From assembly GCA_036744635.1 (NCBI GenBank), contig DAIOHQ010000010.1, positions 1-40,061 on the forward strand: a DNA stretch of 40,061 bases. The letters are read 5' to 3'. The first letter of the stretch is position 1. Each line of letters opens with the position of its first letter. The DNA is from DAIOHQ01 sp036744635. Its GTDB lineage: Bacteria; Planctomycetota; Phycisphaerae; Tepidisphaerales; Tepidisphaeraceae. Below the pieces are notes generated by a model. That model was given only the letters and a program-made list of their open reading frames with translations. It did not search any database and had not been told where the DNA came from. Below are positions 34,101-40,061 of the stretch, in pieces. The translations under genes and the position numbers were made by a program.

Positions 34101-36879
34101 CGTGCCGCCCCAGCGCCGCCTCGATTTCCCCCAGCTCGATGCGGAATCCGCGAATCTTCACCTGGTGATCGATCCGGCCAAGAAAGTCGATGTTTCCATC
34201 GCTCAAAAAGCGTGCCAGGTCTCCAGTTCGATAAAGCCGCTGGCCGGGATCGAACGGGCTGGGTACGAAGCGCTCTTCAGTCAAGTCCGGCCGATTGAGA
34301 TACCCGCGCGTGATGCCTTCACCGCCAACGTAAATTTCTCCGGCTACCCCAACAGGCACTGGCTGCCGCGCCGCATCCAGGATGTAGATACGCACATTGC
34401 TGACCGGCTTGCCGATCGGAATCCGCGGCCGCGATGACCCCTCTTCACAACGATAGACGCTGCACCAGACGCTGGCCTCTGTCGGCCCATATTCGTTGTA
34501 CAGACTGACCTGCGGCATCCCGCGGAAGTGCTCGGCCACCAACTCTGTCGGGCAGGCCTCGCCGGCAACAATCACCACCTTCAGCGAATTCAGCCCCCCC
34601 TGCCGCTCAAGTTTCTCCTCAGCCAGCAGCATCGCGTACAGCGACGGCACGCACAGCAGATGCGAGATGCGGTTGCGCTCGATGATGCCCGCCAGCGCCC
34701 CAGGATCCTGATGAGAATTGTCGGTCGGCAGACAAAGCGCCGCCCCTTGCACCAGCGTCCAGAAAATCCCCGCCACCGAGCTGTCGAACGCGAACGATGA
34801 CAGCAGCAGGTAGCTCGTCAGCGGCTCGGGATATTGCCGCAGCCGCGCCGCCGTGGAATGCACCAGGTTCCGGTGCGAAACCAGCACGCCCTTGGGCTTG
34901 CCCGTCGACCCCGACGTATAAATCACGTACGCCAGATTCTCCGCCCCCGCCGCTCGCTCAAGATTCCGATCATCCCCTTCCCCCACTCCCATATCTGCAT
35001 CCAGTAGGGTGCGCTTCGCGCACCAGTCTTCCGCCGCATCATTGCCCGATGCGCGCCGGCCCAGCGCCGGATGCTCCATCAGATGTTTTTGCGCCAGCAC
35101 CACCGCCGGCCGGGCATCCTCCAACATGAACCTCAGCCGCTCATCGGGATACGCCGGATCGAGCGGCACGTACGCCCCGCCCGCCTTCAGCACCGCGATG
35201 ATTCCCAGCACCATCTCCACCGAGCGCTCGGCGGCGATCGCCACCAACACCTCCGGGCCGACGCCGGCCGCACGCAGCTTCCGTGCCCAGGCGTTCGCCC
35301 GCCGATTCAGTTCGCGGTAGGTCAGCCGCTTATTACCGGCCGACACCGCCAGTGCATCCGGCGTCTTCTCTACCTGCCGCTCGAACAATTCATGAATGCA
35401 ATCGTCCCTGGGATACTCCGCGCTGGTTTCGTTCCAATCCAACACCATCTGCCGCCGCTCATCGGTGGTAAGGATTGGCAACTCCGCCAGCTTCGCATTG
35501 CCAGTCTCAACCATCCCCTCCAGCAGCACGCGCAGATGCCCGAGCATCCGCTCCACCGTTGCCCGGTCAAACCGCCCGGCCGCATACCATATCCGCAGCA
35601 GCAACTCGCTTCCGTCATACGCACACAATGCCAGCGGAAAGGTAGATTTCTCCAACAGCTCAACCGATCGATTCTTCCAAGGCCCGCCCAGTTCTCGCAG
35701 CGAGCTTTCCAGCGAATATCCCTCGAACACCACCAGGCTGTCGAAGAGGGATGTCCCCCGCGGCACAGCGCTGCAACCGTGGATTTCAGTCAGGGGCGTG
35801 TGCTCGAACGGCCTGACCGCCAGGTGCTGCTGGCGCAACTCCTTCAGCCATGGCAGCACCGTGGCATCGTTCCCCAGCTTGACGCGCACCGGCACCGTAT
35901 TGATCAGCAATCCGACAATTGATTCCGCGTCCGGCACGCTCGACCGGCGGCAGGCCCGCGTGGTTCCAAATACCACGTCGCTTTCTCCGCTGTAGCGCGC
36001 CAGCAGCAGCGCCCACGCCCCCTGCAGCAGCGTGTTGAGGGTCAGCCCATTTGCTTCGGCGAACTCTCGCAGCGCCGCCGTCGATTCCGCTGACAACTGT
36101 GCCGCGCTGGCGCGATGCTCATCACCGCCGGGGCAGTCCGGAATCTCGCTGGCGATCAGTGGCGTAGGAGCGGTAAACCCATCCAGCAGTTCCCGCCAGA
36201 ATGGGTGAGATTTGCTGAAATCCTGCTCCTGCAGCCAATTGATGTGATCGCTGAACGGCCGGTGTGTCGCCAGGATCGCACCCGTCTCGCCCGTCAAGGT
36301 CTGGTAGATGCTGAATACCTCTTCCAGCACCGTCCGAATCGCCCGCCCATCCAGCAGGATATGATGAAACGTCCAGATCAGCTTGTACTCGTCCTCACCG
36401 TGGGCGGCCAACCGCAACAGCGTCAGCCGCATCAGCGGGGCGACTGACATGTCAAAGCCCCGGCGTCGGTCCGCGCGAAGAAATTCGTCGATATATTGCT
36501 GCTTTTGCTCCAGGCCGCGATCACTCAGATCGACAACTGCCCATGAGCACGGCGCATTGTCGTGGACTTGCTGTATCGGCTTGGAAACCTCTTCCCACTG
36601 AAAGCTGCTGCGCAGGATGGGATGACGGTGGATAACGCGTTGCCAGCTTTGCTCCAACTTGCCGGCGTCGATTGTTTCGGACAATGTGCAGATGAGCTGC
36701 TCGATATTCGTCCCGCCATCGGGTTCGAGCACGGCGTGAAAAAGCATCCCCTCCTGCAGCGGTGAAAGCGCGTAGCTGTCGGGCAGACCTTCGCGTTCGC
36801 GCAGCGGGGCCAGCGGCGGTATCTCGCGCTTGGCGGCGGGTACTGGTGGCCGGTCGCTGATCAGCTTGTTCTCCGACAT
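28129..36879 (-). CDS. two-module NRPS: C-A(MT)-PCP-C-A-PCP-TE
   Basis: This 2916-residue synthetase makes a short peptide. Order, numbered from the ATG at 36879: C1 with HHILLDG (H172-H173, D177); A1 with TSGSTG from T655, interrupted before its last motif (NGKVDRK, about 1416-1421) by a SAM methyltransferase with VLEIGVGTGLLL at 1031-1042; PCP1 S1476; C2 with HHIVSDG at H1679-H1680; A2 with TSGSTG from T2168; PCP2 S2573; and a type I thioesterase with GYSFGG S2703, D2730 and H2884. The MT resembles NRPS N-methyltransferases. By eye the A1 code is D-S-A-L-I-A-E-V-W-K (substrate not assigned). The A2 code, D-P-R-H-F-G-F-Q-A-K, is close to that of LYS2 (aminoadipate). A1 and A2 contain unusual repeat-like insertions. 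The first C domain implies a starter acyl group or an upstream module. An AGGA site seven bases before ATG 36879 sets the start, not GTG 36885. Confidence 0.95.
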   Translation of the reverse strand: MSENKLISDRPPVPAAKREIPPLAPLREREGLPDSYALSPLQEGMLFHAVLEPDGGTNIEQLICTLSETIDAGKLEQSWQRVIHRHPILRSSFQWEEVSKPIQQVHDNAPCSWAVVDLSDRGLEQKQQYIDEFLRADRRRGFDMSVAPLMRLTLLRLAAHGEDEYKLIWTFHHILLDGRAIRTVLEEVFSIYQTLTGETGAILATHRPFSDHINWLQEQDFSKSHPFWRELLDGFTAPTPLIASEIPDCPGGDEHRASAAQLSAESTAALREFAEANGLTLNTLLQGAWALLLARYSGESDVVFGTTRACRRSSVPDAESIVGLLINTVPVRVKLGNDATVLPWLKELRQQHLAVRPFEHTPLTEIHGCSAVPRGTSLFDSLVVFEGYSLESSLRELGGPWKNRSVELLEKSTFPLALCAYDGSELLLRIWYAAGRFDRATVERMLGHLRVLLEGMVETGNAKLAELPILTTDERRQMVLDWNETSAEYPRDDCIHELFERQVEKTPDALAVSAGNKRLTYRELNRRANAWARKLRAAGVGPEVLVAIAAERSVEMVLGIIAVLKAGGAYVPLDPAYPDERLRFMLEDARPAVVLAQKHLMEHPALGRRASGNDAAEDWCAKRTLLDADMGVGEGDDRNLERAAGAENLAYVIYTSGSTGKPKGVLVSHRNLVHSTAARLRQYPEPLTSYLLLSSFAFDSSVAGIFWTLVQGAALCLPTDNSHQDPGALAGIIERNRISHLLCVPSLYAMLLAEEKLERQGGLNSLKVVIVAGEACPTELVAEHFRGMPQVSLYNEYGPTEASVWCSVYRCEEGSSRPRIPIGKPVSNVRIYILDAARQPVPVGVAGEIYVGGEGITRGYLNRPDLTEERFVPSPFDPGQRLYRTGDLARFLSDGNIDFLGRIDHQVKIRGFRIELGEIEAALGRHELVREAVVVAREDRPGDKQLVAYVVPQSAGESGGGGGDVQQHIEQYRELYDDLYSQTVAYSDRDNGINLSVWNSSYTNRPLPVTEVVEAVEDTVSRINALRPKRVLEIGVGTGLLLFRVAPKCEHYCGTDISQAGLDHLQEELNRRGDPRYRNVSLVQCAAHELTKLPPLNGTFDTVIINGVTQHLPSVEYLVEVLQGLAGIVEPGGSIFIGDVRNLPLLPAFHSWVQLCRAPEGATAETLRARVLDRMTHEKDLVLDPALFKALPQIVPAIGDVEIHLKGGTAVNEITQFKYDVVLHVGTRAPAGANVIEMRWEQGPRGTPPISAEQILRERDPDVMILRGVPNARVAAAVKAKDLLDAAAPTQAAAHLKADAELAEGVEPNDYWRLGDSLPYLVEVSWESAAQDGSYDVIFRHRSRNGWNGYYSADVPPLHELPARRAWKEYGNVRHGDAGTGELAAKLREQLKRELPEYMVPGSLVLLDALPLSPNGKVDRKALAAREAPDRQRSANLSFVGPRTATEIAIAEIWSGVLSIERIGAEDNFFELGGHSLLGTQVMSRIRERCRVDLPLRTLFESPTVAGLAKAIDSAVVERNGESANRRDGEELLAISPVRRFTVSSSPRPPLSYGQQRLWFLDQLEPGKATYSIADQVRLRGPLDVLVLERAINAILARHDVLRSRISLVNGEPVQSIAPAEMHVLKVVDVSAEADADARAAELSAEEAERPFNLSSDPLIRFRLVKLAPKRHILLLTMHHIVSDGWSVSVMARELAALYEAFAAGKESPLAPLPLQYADYAAWQRRRLSGEVLEGHLSYWRQKLGGDLPILELPTDMTRPTVQTYRSGRVSRTFSHDLADAISALSRREGVSVFMTLLAGFNALLARQTGQDDIILGTPVAGRNHTQTENLVGFFINTLVLRTDLSSEPTFHELLGRVKDVALGAFAHEDLPFEKLVEELHPDRAPGRTPLFQVFFNLIPPDEGRIRVTGRAGTLEMELVEDPTPASKFDLTLYARQSDAGMSFDLVYNAELFVEERVVELLRQFEKLLEQAVARPGARLSAHSLAADPSSGFLPDPTAPLRVTWEGSIVERFSQHVQARPDATAISAEAESWSYAQLDALSNRVAAYLLAKGVQRQEIVAVVGQRGPSLVCALLGIQKAGAAFLILDPSYPAARLVDCMRQAKPKAILHSGALWALRIVDFGFEFNARAQLNLPPTAEQIELALADYSPEPVRVAVDPDDLAYIAFTSGSTGTAKGILGTHRPLSHFLAWHTRTFGFGESDRFSMLSGLSHDPLLRDAFTPLWCGGTLCIPQQDVIFAPGMLHAWMEQQAVTVTHLTPAMGKILRESAECGMMNDELHHSILPSLTHAFFGGDALTRSDLHGVRQIAPQAQIVNFYGTTETPQAMGYYRLQTGQETAKEILPIGTGIDGVQLLVLNKAGNLAGIGEVGEIYVRTPYLARGYLGDDTLTGQRFVTNSFTQRPDDRMYRTGDLGRFGIDGKVEFLGRADYQVKIRGFRIEPGEIETALAQHPRVRDVIVVTRVDGGEKRLVAYAVPKRGQKVLVADLRSHLRERLPDYMVPAAIMILGELPLTPNGKVDRRALPAPDLALLADDRRYAPPQTPVEQRLASIWAEVLGVSRIGLRDNFFDLGGHSLLAVRLFAEIEKVLGTTLPLSTLFLAPTLEQLAEILQRDGWRPPTTLVVPIQDKGTKPPFFCLAGRGGHVFVYCELARLVGQDQPFYGLQLPGANGERAPHTRVEDIAADFVREMRKVQSRGPYHLGGYSFGGLVAFEIAQQLRAVGEEIGMLALFDSAGPGYPRILPPMHRLGLHLKKMWQMPPKQKVDYVIGRFHSLKLRIGRKGKRLLSISSNSPLGNGHRNGNGQPKDQVIGQVASAISLPDRLQDVVAASREAWLHYVHRRYAGQIILFQAGDKPVWLGASFDDPEMGWGTVAPGRVAVQRVPGAHLGIFDQPNVQVLAERLRKALAEAPSGAAGDRV
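30045..30077. repeat. repeat-type insertion in A2 (ATTCATCATTC)
   Basis: The coding sequence contains ATTCATCATTCATCATTCCG, a low-complexity word like dispersed intergenic repeats. On the minus strand it encodes ECGMMNDELHH within a loop of A2 just before FFGGDALT. Its normal family counterpart lacks such residues, but this needs alignment to confirm. Confidence 0.5.
30503..30559. repeat. repeat-type insertion in A2 (matches 7233-7262)
   Basis: AAATCCAAAATCCACAATCC is followed by a 30-bp block matching the intergenic repeat at 7233-7262 at 26 of 30 bases. In the NRPS it encodes about 19 residues (GALWALRIVDFGFEFN) between the core motifs before A3 of A2. The frame is kept. Confidence 0.65.
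32248..32325. repeat. 78-bp in-frame palindrome in the PCP1-C2 linker
   Basis: Arms at 32248-32282 and 32291-32325 pair at 32 of 35 positions around an 8-bp loop. Total length, 78 bp, is exactly 26 codons (residues about 1519-1544), giving RNGESANRRDGEELLA. It lies in the flexible linker between PCP1 and C2, where an insertion would be tolerated. It resembles the intergenic palindromes seen elsewhere in the window. Confidence 0.85.
35005..35024. repeat. repeat-type hairpin in A1 (TAGGGTGCGC)
   Basis: GGTGCGC-TTC-GCGCACC (35008-35024), preceded by TAG, is like the GTAGGGTG repeats at 20784 and 24049. It encodes WCAKRTLL in a variable loop of A1 before the A3 motif. Confidence 0.55.
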
Positions 36880-37172
36880 ACCCACATCCTGACGTGCCTC
36901 AAACCGGCTGAACCGTTCGGCCAGTCTATTTTCTCGTCGCCGTATGTCCTAGCAATATTTTGGCGCACAACCTCACCACGGCTAAAGTTTTTCCGCATTT
37001 CATCAATCGAAATAGGCGCCCTCGGCAGACTCCACGACGCAAAGTGTCTGACAGGCCGGGAAAGATATCAGAAATCCACCCAGATGCAGCGCAGATTCTG
37101 CCGGAATATCCCTTACACAACTCACCTACGCATTACCTATCTTATCTCTTTCGATTAATCGGCAGGGCTGAT
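36880..37172. promoter_or_regulatory. upstream region of the NRPS gene
   Basis: This 293-bp AT-richer stretch lies between the NRPS start and the stop of the next gene on the same strand. It should hold the NRPS promoter, but I could not pick boxes with confidence. No gene is seen. An AGGA at 7 bases before ATG 36879 is the likely ribosome-binding site. Confidence 0.35.
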
Positions 37173-38177
37173 TCAGTTCGCGTTGGCCCGGTGGTTGGGA
37201 AGTGCCATGGATTTCTTCGTGACGATCTTATCCATCTTAACAACGTCCCAATCCTTCCCCTTCACGGCCGAGAGCGCATGCAGGTTGTCATCATTCCACC
37301 GCGGGTCCGGTGCGCCGCTCAAAAACCAGTCGCTTCCATTATCGGCCAGAATCATCCCGTACTTCTTCAGCGCGGTCAGAATTACCTTGTCTTCCGCTGG
37401 GAATTTTGAAACGTCGTAGTCCGCTTTCAGCCGCACCCGCATCCCCATCGGCGGCAGCTTGGAATCGTTGGATCGGCTGGCGAAGTGACGCGCGGGCGCC
37501 ACATACGCTCGGCGGCTATGCTGCCCCGTGAAGCGCAGGGCATGGGCGATTTCCTTCTGCTCGACGGCCTCATCATACCGCACCAGGCCGGGGAAGATGG
37601 GCAACCCGGCGGCATCAGCGCTGGTCCAGCCGGCGGGGCGGGTGGTCCTCCTGGTCAGATCGAAAACCGCGGCCGAGCCGGCTTTCCACGACTTGCCGTC
37701 TTCGCCCAGGAACGCGCGATAGAGCTCGTACACCATCCAATGATCCCGGTCGATCACCAGCACGTGCCGGTCGCCGTCGCTCTTGGCGCCGCCTTCGATC
37801 GGCGCATCCAGCGGCACCGGATACGGGCCGGCGTCGCTCTCATCGACGTAGTCGGTGAAGGTGATCTTCACCTTCGGCTGGTCCTTGCCGACGATTACGT
37901 ACGGGATGCCCGAAGGTGCGCCGTTCCAGACCGTGCCAAAGTCCGCGTGCAGTCCCTTGTTCAACCCGATGGACGCGAGCAGCGCCGCCGAATCCGGATC
38001 GACCGCCTCCTTGGAAATATCGCGGTTCCAGGGATCATCTTTGGGGAAGATGCGCTTGCCGTGCAGCGATGCATTGGCGCCGAGTTCAGGCTTCTTGTCT
38101 TCATCGCGCCCGGTAGCTGCGCCGGCCAGCAGTGCAATCACGATGACACCCATCACGGTGCGAATTGAAATGTGCAT
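37173..38177 (-). CDS. secreted conserved hypothetical protein
   Basis: This 334-residue protein has a signal peptide (MHISIRTVMGVIVIALLAGA, cleavage near residue 22) and a long soluble domain. It has distinctive conserved stretches such as LHGKRIFPKDDPWNRDISK, DADESDAGPYPVPLDAPIEGG-like acidic loops, RPAGWTSADAAGLPIFPGL and GMILADNGSDWFLSGAPDPRW. I recognise it as a family found in several soil bacteria and planctomycetes, but I know no function. The ATG at 38177 follows a strong AGGAGG; the frame is open to 38324 without use. The next gene on the strand starts at 39139. Confidence 0.82.
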   Translation of the reverse strand: MHISIRTVMGVIVIALLAGAATGRDEDKKPELGANASLHGKRIFPKDDPWNRDISKEAVDPDSAALLASIGLNKGLHADFGTVWNGAPSGIPYVIVGKDQPKVKITFTDYVDESDAGPYPVPLDAPIEGGAKSDGDRHVLVIDRDHWMVYELYRAFLGEDGKSWKAGSAAVFDLTRRTTRPAGWTSADAAGLPIFPGLVRYDEAVEQKEIAHALRFTGQHSRRAYVAPARHFASRSNDSKLPPMGMRVRLKADYDVSKFPAEDKVILTALKKYGMILADNGSDWFLSGAPDPRWNDDNLHALSAVKGKDWDVVKMDKIVTKKSMALPNHRANAN

Positions 38178-38236
38178 TTGTCCTCCTGTCCCAAGCAATC
38201 CGATTCTTCGCGTTGTCCTATGGCGGCGAAACCTCA

Positions 38237-39139
38237 TCATCCCGCCAATTTTTCCAGCGCCTTTCTCCCGGCAATCGCGGCCTGGGCGCGATTGGTTAGA
38301 TCCAGGGAATCGACGGTCATCCATCCATCGAAATCGGCCGCATCCAGATTCGCCAGCAGCTCATTCCACGCAACGTTTCCCTGCCCGATCACCGTCGGCT
38401 GGGTTCTCCGCTCCGATCCGGCCAAGGCATCGCGGGCGCGGACGTGGCGGATCATCGGCCCCAGCGCATCAAACGTTTCATCGAGCGACCAGTCATCGCG
38501 CAAGACGGCCACCGGATCGAAATCGACCCCGAACCAGGGACAGTTCGCCTGTCCCAGGGCACGCTGCAAGGCGGACAACGGCGAAAGCTCGCTGCGGAAT
38601 GCCACGATGACGCCGTAGCGGTCGGCCTTCGCTCCCAGCTCCGCCAATGCCCCATCCACCTGCGATGCGAACACCGAATCAAGCTGCTGGGGAATCTCCG
38701 TGAGGCTGGTAGATTCCGGCGCTGGATTCGCGGCCAAGCTCGGAAGAATCAGCAACCCAGCCTGTTCCTGACTGACGCGAGGCCGGGACTTGGCTTGTCG
38801 CGGCGGCACCGGCAGCGGGCCAAGATCGACACACAGCATCTTCGCCTGCAGCTCCGCGGCCGCGTTCATCGCCCGCTCAAGCTGGTGCAACGCCCGATCG
38901 ACATCGGCGCCCTTGGACAGGCCGCCCGCGCCCAGGTCCATGCGCAGTCCCACCAGTTCCTGCTCCTGCGTCGCCAGCACGTGGCGAAATTCGCGTCCCC
39001 CAGTCCCGCCCAGCGCCGGAATATCCAGTTGTGGCGACCACACATCGAACAAAACCCCGCGAAATCCGGCCTGCCGCGCCAGCTTTGGCACCGCCCGCGG
39101 ATCATCCGACATCGCCGCCGCCAACACCGATAATTTCAT
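38237..39139 (-). CDS. sugar phosphate isomerase/epimerase (xylose isomerase-like TIM barrel)
   Basis: The 300-residue protein resembles the AP endonuclease 2/xylose isomerase-like TIM-barrel family, often called sugar phosphate isomerase/epimerase. It begins with MKLSVLAAAMSDDPRAVPKLARQAGFRGVLFDVW, contains VIVAFRSELSPLSALQRAL and WFGVDFDPVAV, and ends with GNVAWNELLANLDAADFDGWMTVD. The conserved metal-binding acidic and His residues are only partly visible, so activity is unproven. The ATG overlaps the stop of the lipase gene as ATGA, so the two are probably coupled. Confidence 0.8.
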   Translation of the reverse strand: MKLSVLAAAMSDDPRAVPKLARQAGFRGVLFDVWSPQLDIPALGGTGGREFRHVLATQEQELVGLRMDLGAGGLSKGADVDRALHQLERAMNAAAELQAKMLCVDLGPLPVPPRQAKSRPRVSQEQAGLLILPSLAANPAPESTSLTEIPQQLDSVFASQVDGALAELGAKADRYGVIVAFRSELSPLSALQRALGQANCPWFGVDFDPVAVLRDDWSLDETFDALGPMIRHVRARDALAGSERRTQPTVIGQGNVAWNELLANLDAADFDGWMTVDSLDLTNRAQAAIAGRKALEKLAG

Positions 39140-39957
39140 GGAGATATTGTAGAGCCCACCACCCTCTCCACCAATCTCAGATAATACGGCGTGATGCTCC
39201 CGGTTCCGTGCTTTCCCTCAAGCACGAAGCGCTTGTTGATCGAGTGCAGGTGGTCCGCCGGCCAGGTTTCCAAATGCTCCCCCCAGTGCGCGCTCCGCAC
39301 CGAAACCAGCCCGTCATTATCCCCCTCAACGTCGAAGACGACCTTGTGCGATGGCATAAGAAGGGGGGTGATCTGGTTCCAGGGGCGGGCACAGGAGACA
39401 GAGAAATACTTCACGCCGGGGGCATTCTCCACGCACTCGTTGAAGCGGGCGCAGCGTTCGGTGGTCAGGTCGCGAATCCCCTCGACGTCGATGCCGAGAA
39501 AATTCATCAGCTTGAATCCGCCCAGCCGCTGGCCAAGGTGCCGCACGCACCAGTCGGCGTAAGGACTGCCGTGGTGCGGCGTGGTGACGGTGATCAACGT
39601 CTCAACCCGCTCGGCCATGCCGAGCTTGGAGATCATGTATCGCGCATCCAGCCCGCCAAGCGAATGGGCAATGATCGCGATGCGGGTCGGGGGTCCGGTC
39701 TTGTCGCCGGCCGGCGCGCCACGAGCGGCGTCAGCGCCCATCACGTCAAGCTGGCGGAGAATCGTCTCCTTCAATTGCCTGGCGCGTTTCTCGATGCTGC
39801 CGGTGGGATGGACCCGCGAGATGATCAGCGAATGGCCGAGGCGGATCAATGCCCGATCCACCCCAGTAAAGTAGGACATGCGGAAACTGCCAATTTGAAA
39901 CTGTCCAAATCCAAATAGGCCATGATGGAGAACAATCGGGGTCATATTGTCGCGCAT
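39136..39957 (-). CDS. alpha/beta-hydrolase lipase
   Basis: This 273-residue hydrolase resembles bacterial triacylglycerol lipases. An oxyanion-hole HHGLFGFGQ segment is followed by the nucleophile elbow AHSLGG. The acidic residue is probably in EGDNDGLVSV and the catalytic His in DHLHSINK, both near the C-terminus. It has no convincing signal peptide. The start is uncertain between ATG 39957 and ATG 39945; neither has a clear ribosome-binding site. Its stop overlaps the start of the TIM-barrel gene by 4 bp. Confidence 0.82.
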   Translation of the reverse strand: MRDNMTPIVLHHGLFGFGQFQIGSFRMSYFTGVDRALIRLGHSLIISRVHPTGSIEKRARQLKETILRQLDVMGADAARGAPAGDKTGPPTRIAIIAHSLGGLDARYMISKLGMAERVETLITVTTPHHGSPYADWCVRHLGQRLGGFKLMNFLGIDVEGIRDLTTERCARFNECVENAPGVKYFSVSCARPWNQITPLLMPSHKVVFDVEGDNDGLVSVRSAHWGEHLETWPADHLHSINKRFVLEGKHGTGSITPYYLRLVERVVGSTISP

Positions 39958-40010
39958 ATCATAGCGACTGCAGGAGTAGGGTTGGGCGTGCCCGCCCACC
40001 GCGCGGCACG

Positions 40011-40061
40011 GGTGTAGCGCATGTTTTTGGCAACCGTCTTTTTCTGGCCCCCTCGCCCGGT
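40011..40061. mobile_element. left end of a second DUF559-type element (cut by window end)
   Basis: These last 51 bp match 20220-20270 at 44 of 51 positions, including the inverted-repeat end and the CCCCTCGCCCGGT start of the inner hairpin. The rest lies outside the window. It begins 54 bp before the lipase start on the opposite side. Confidence 0.75.

Noticed and set aside
1..40061. tRNA or rRNA genes
   Set aside because: I looked for tRNA T-arm and rRNA-like motifs on both strands and saw none outside coding sequence; a covariance-model search would settle it.

Overview
The window is a GC-rich chromosomal segment that most resembles a planctomycete (Phycisphaerae-like) or another PVC-group bacterium. 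The evidence is indirect. It includes a pseudopilin with a His-x9-Asp-Gly tail, a PEP-CTERM-type secreted protein, three phytanoyl-CoA-dioxygenase-like proteins, a secreted protein with a CX4CH haem-like motif, a glutaminyl-tRNA synthetase, and many intergenic palindromic repeats. No rRNA, tRNA or CRISPR array was seen.

Layout. 1-1.96 kb is accessory sequence: two small genes, each preceded by a copy of a 32-bp repeat, then a gene-free stretch with a good promoter, ATGTCCCAC repeats and a scrambled RND-pump fragment. 1.97-7.03 kb (minus) holds a beta-barrel-like protein, a TonB-like protein and an RND pump. 7.27-10.6 kb (minus) has two PhyH paralogues and a pseudopilin. 11.2-12.0 kb is a PEP-CTERM protein, followed by a gene-free region with an exactly 21-bp-periodic array of palindromes. 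12.7-15.1 kb has a third PhyH protein divergent from a Gfo/Idh/MocA oxidoreductase that is broken by a 134-bp MITE. 15.2-20.2 kb holds a metallophosphoesterase, two envelope glycosyltransferase-like proteins and a glycerophosphodiesterase. 20.2-20.8 kb is a 562-bp element with terminal inverted repeats carrying a DUF559 endonuclease-like gene. 20.9-26.3 kb has glnS, a CX4CH protein, a small membrane-anchored protein and an HtrA protease. 26.5-36.9 kb (minus) is a natural-product locus: a two-module NRPS (C-A-MT-PCP-C-A-PCP-TE), a Sfp-type phosphopantetheinyl transferase overlapping it by 4 bp, and panB. 37.2-40 kb has a secreted conserved protein, a TIM-barrel isomerase-like protein and a lipase. 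The final 51 bp begin a second copy of the DUF559 element's end.

How the genes fit together. The NRPS, PPTase and panB look co-transcribed. PanB catalyses the first committed step to pantothenate, hence CoA; the PPTase moves phosphopantetheine from CoA to the carrier domains; the NRPS uses it to build a probably N-methylated short peptide released by its thioesterase. Structural novelty lies mainly in the repeats: the periodic palindrome array, the endonuclease-bearing element, the frame-breaking MITE, and palindromic intergenic-type repeats apparently inserted in frame into the NRPS gene.
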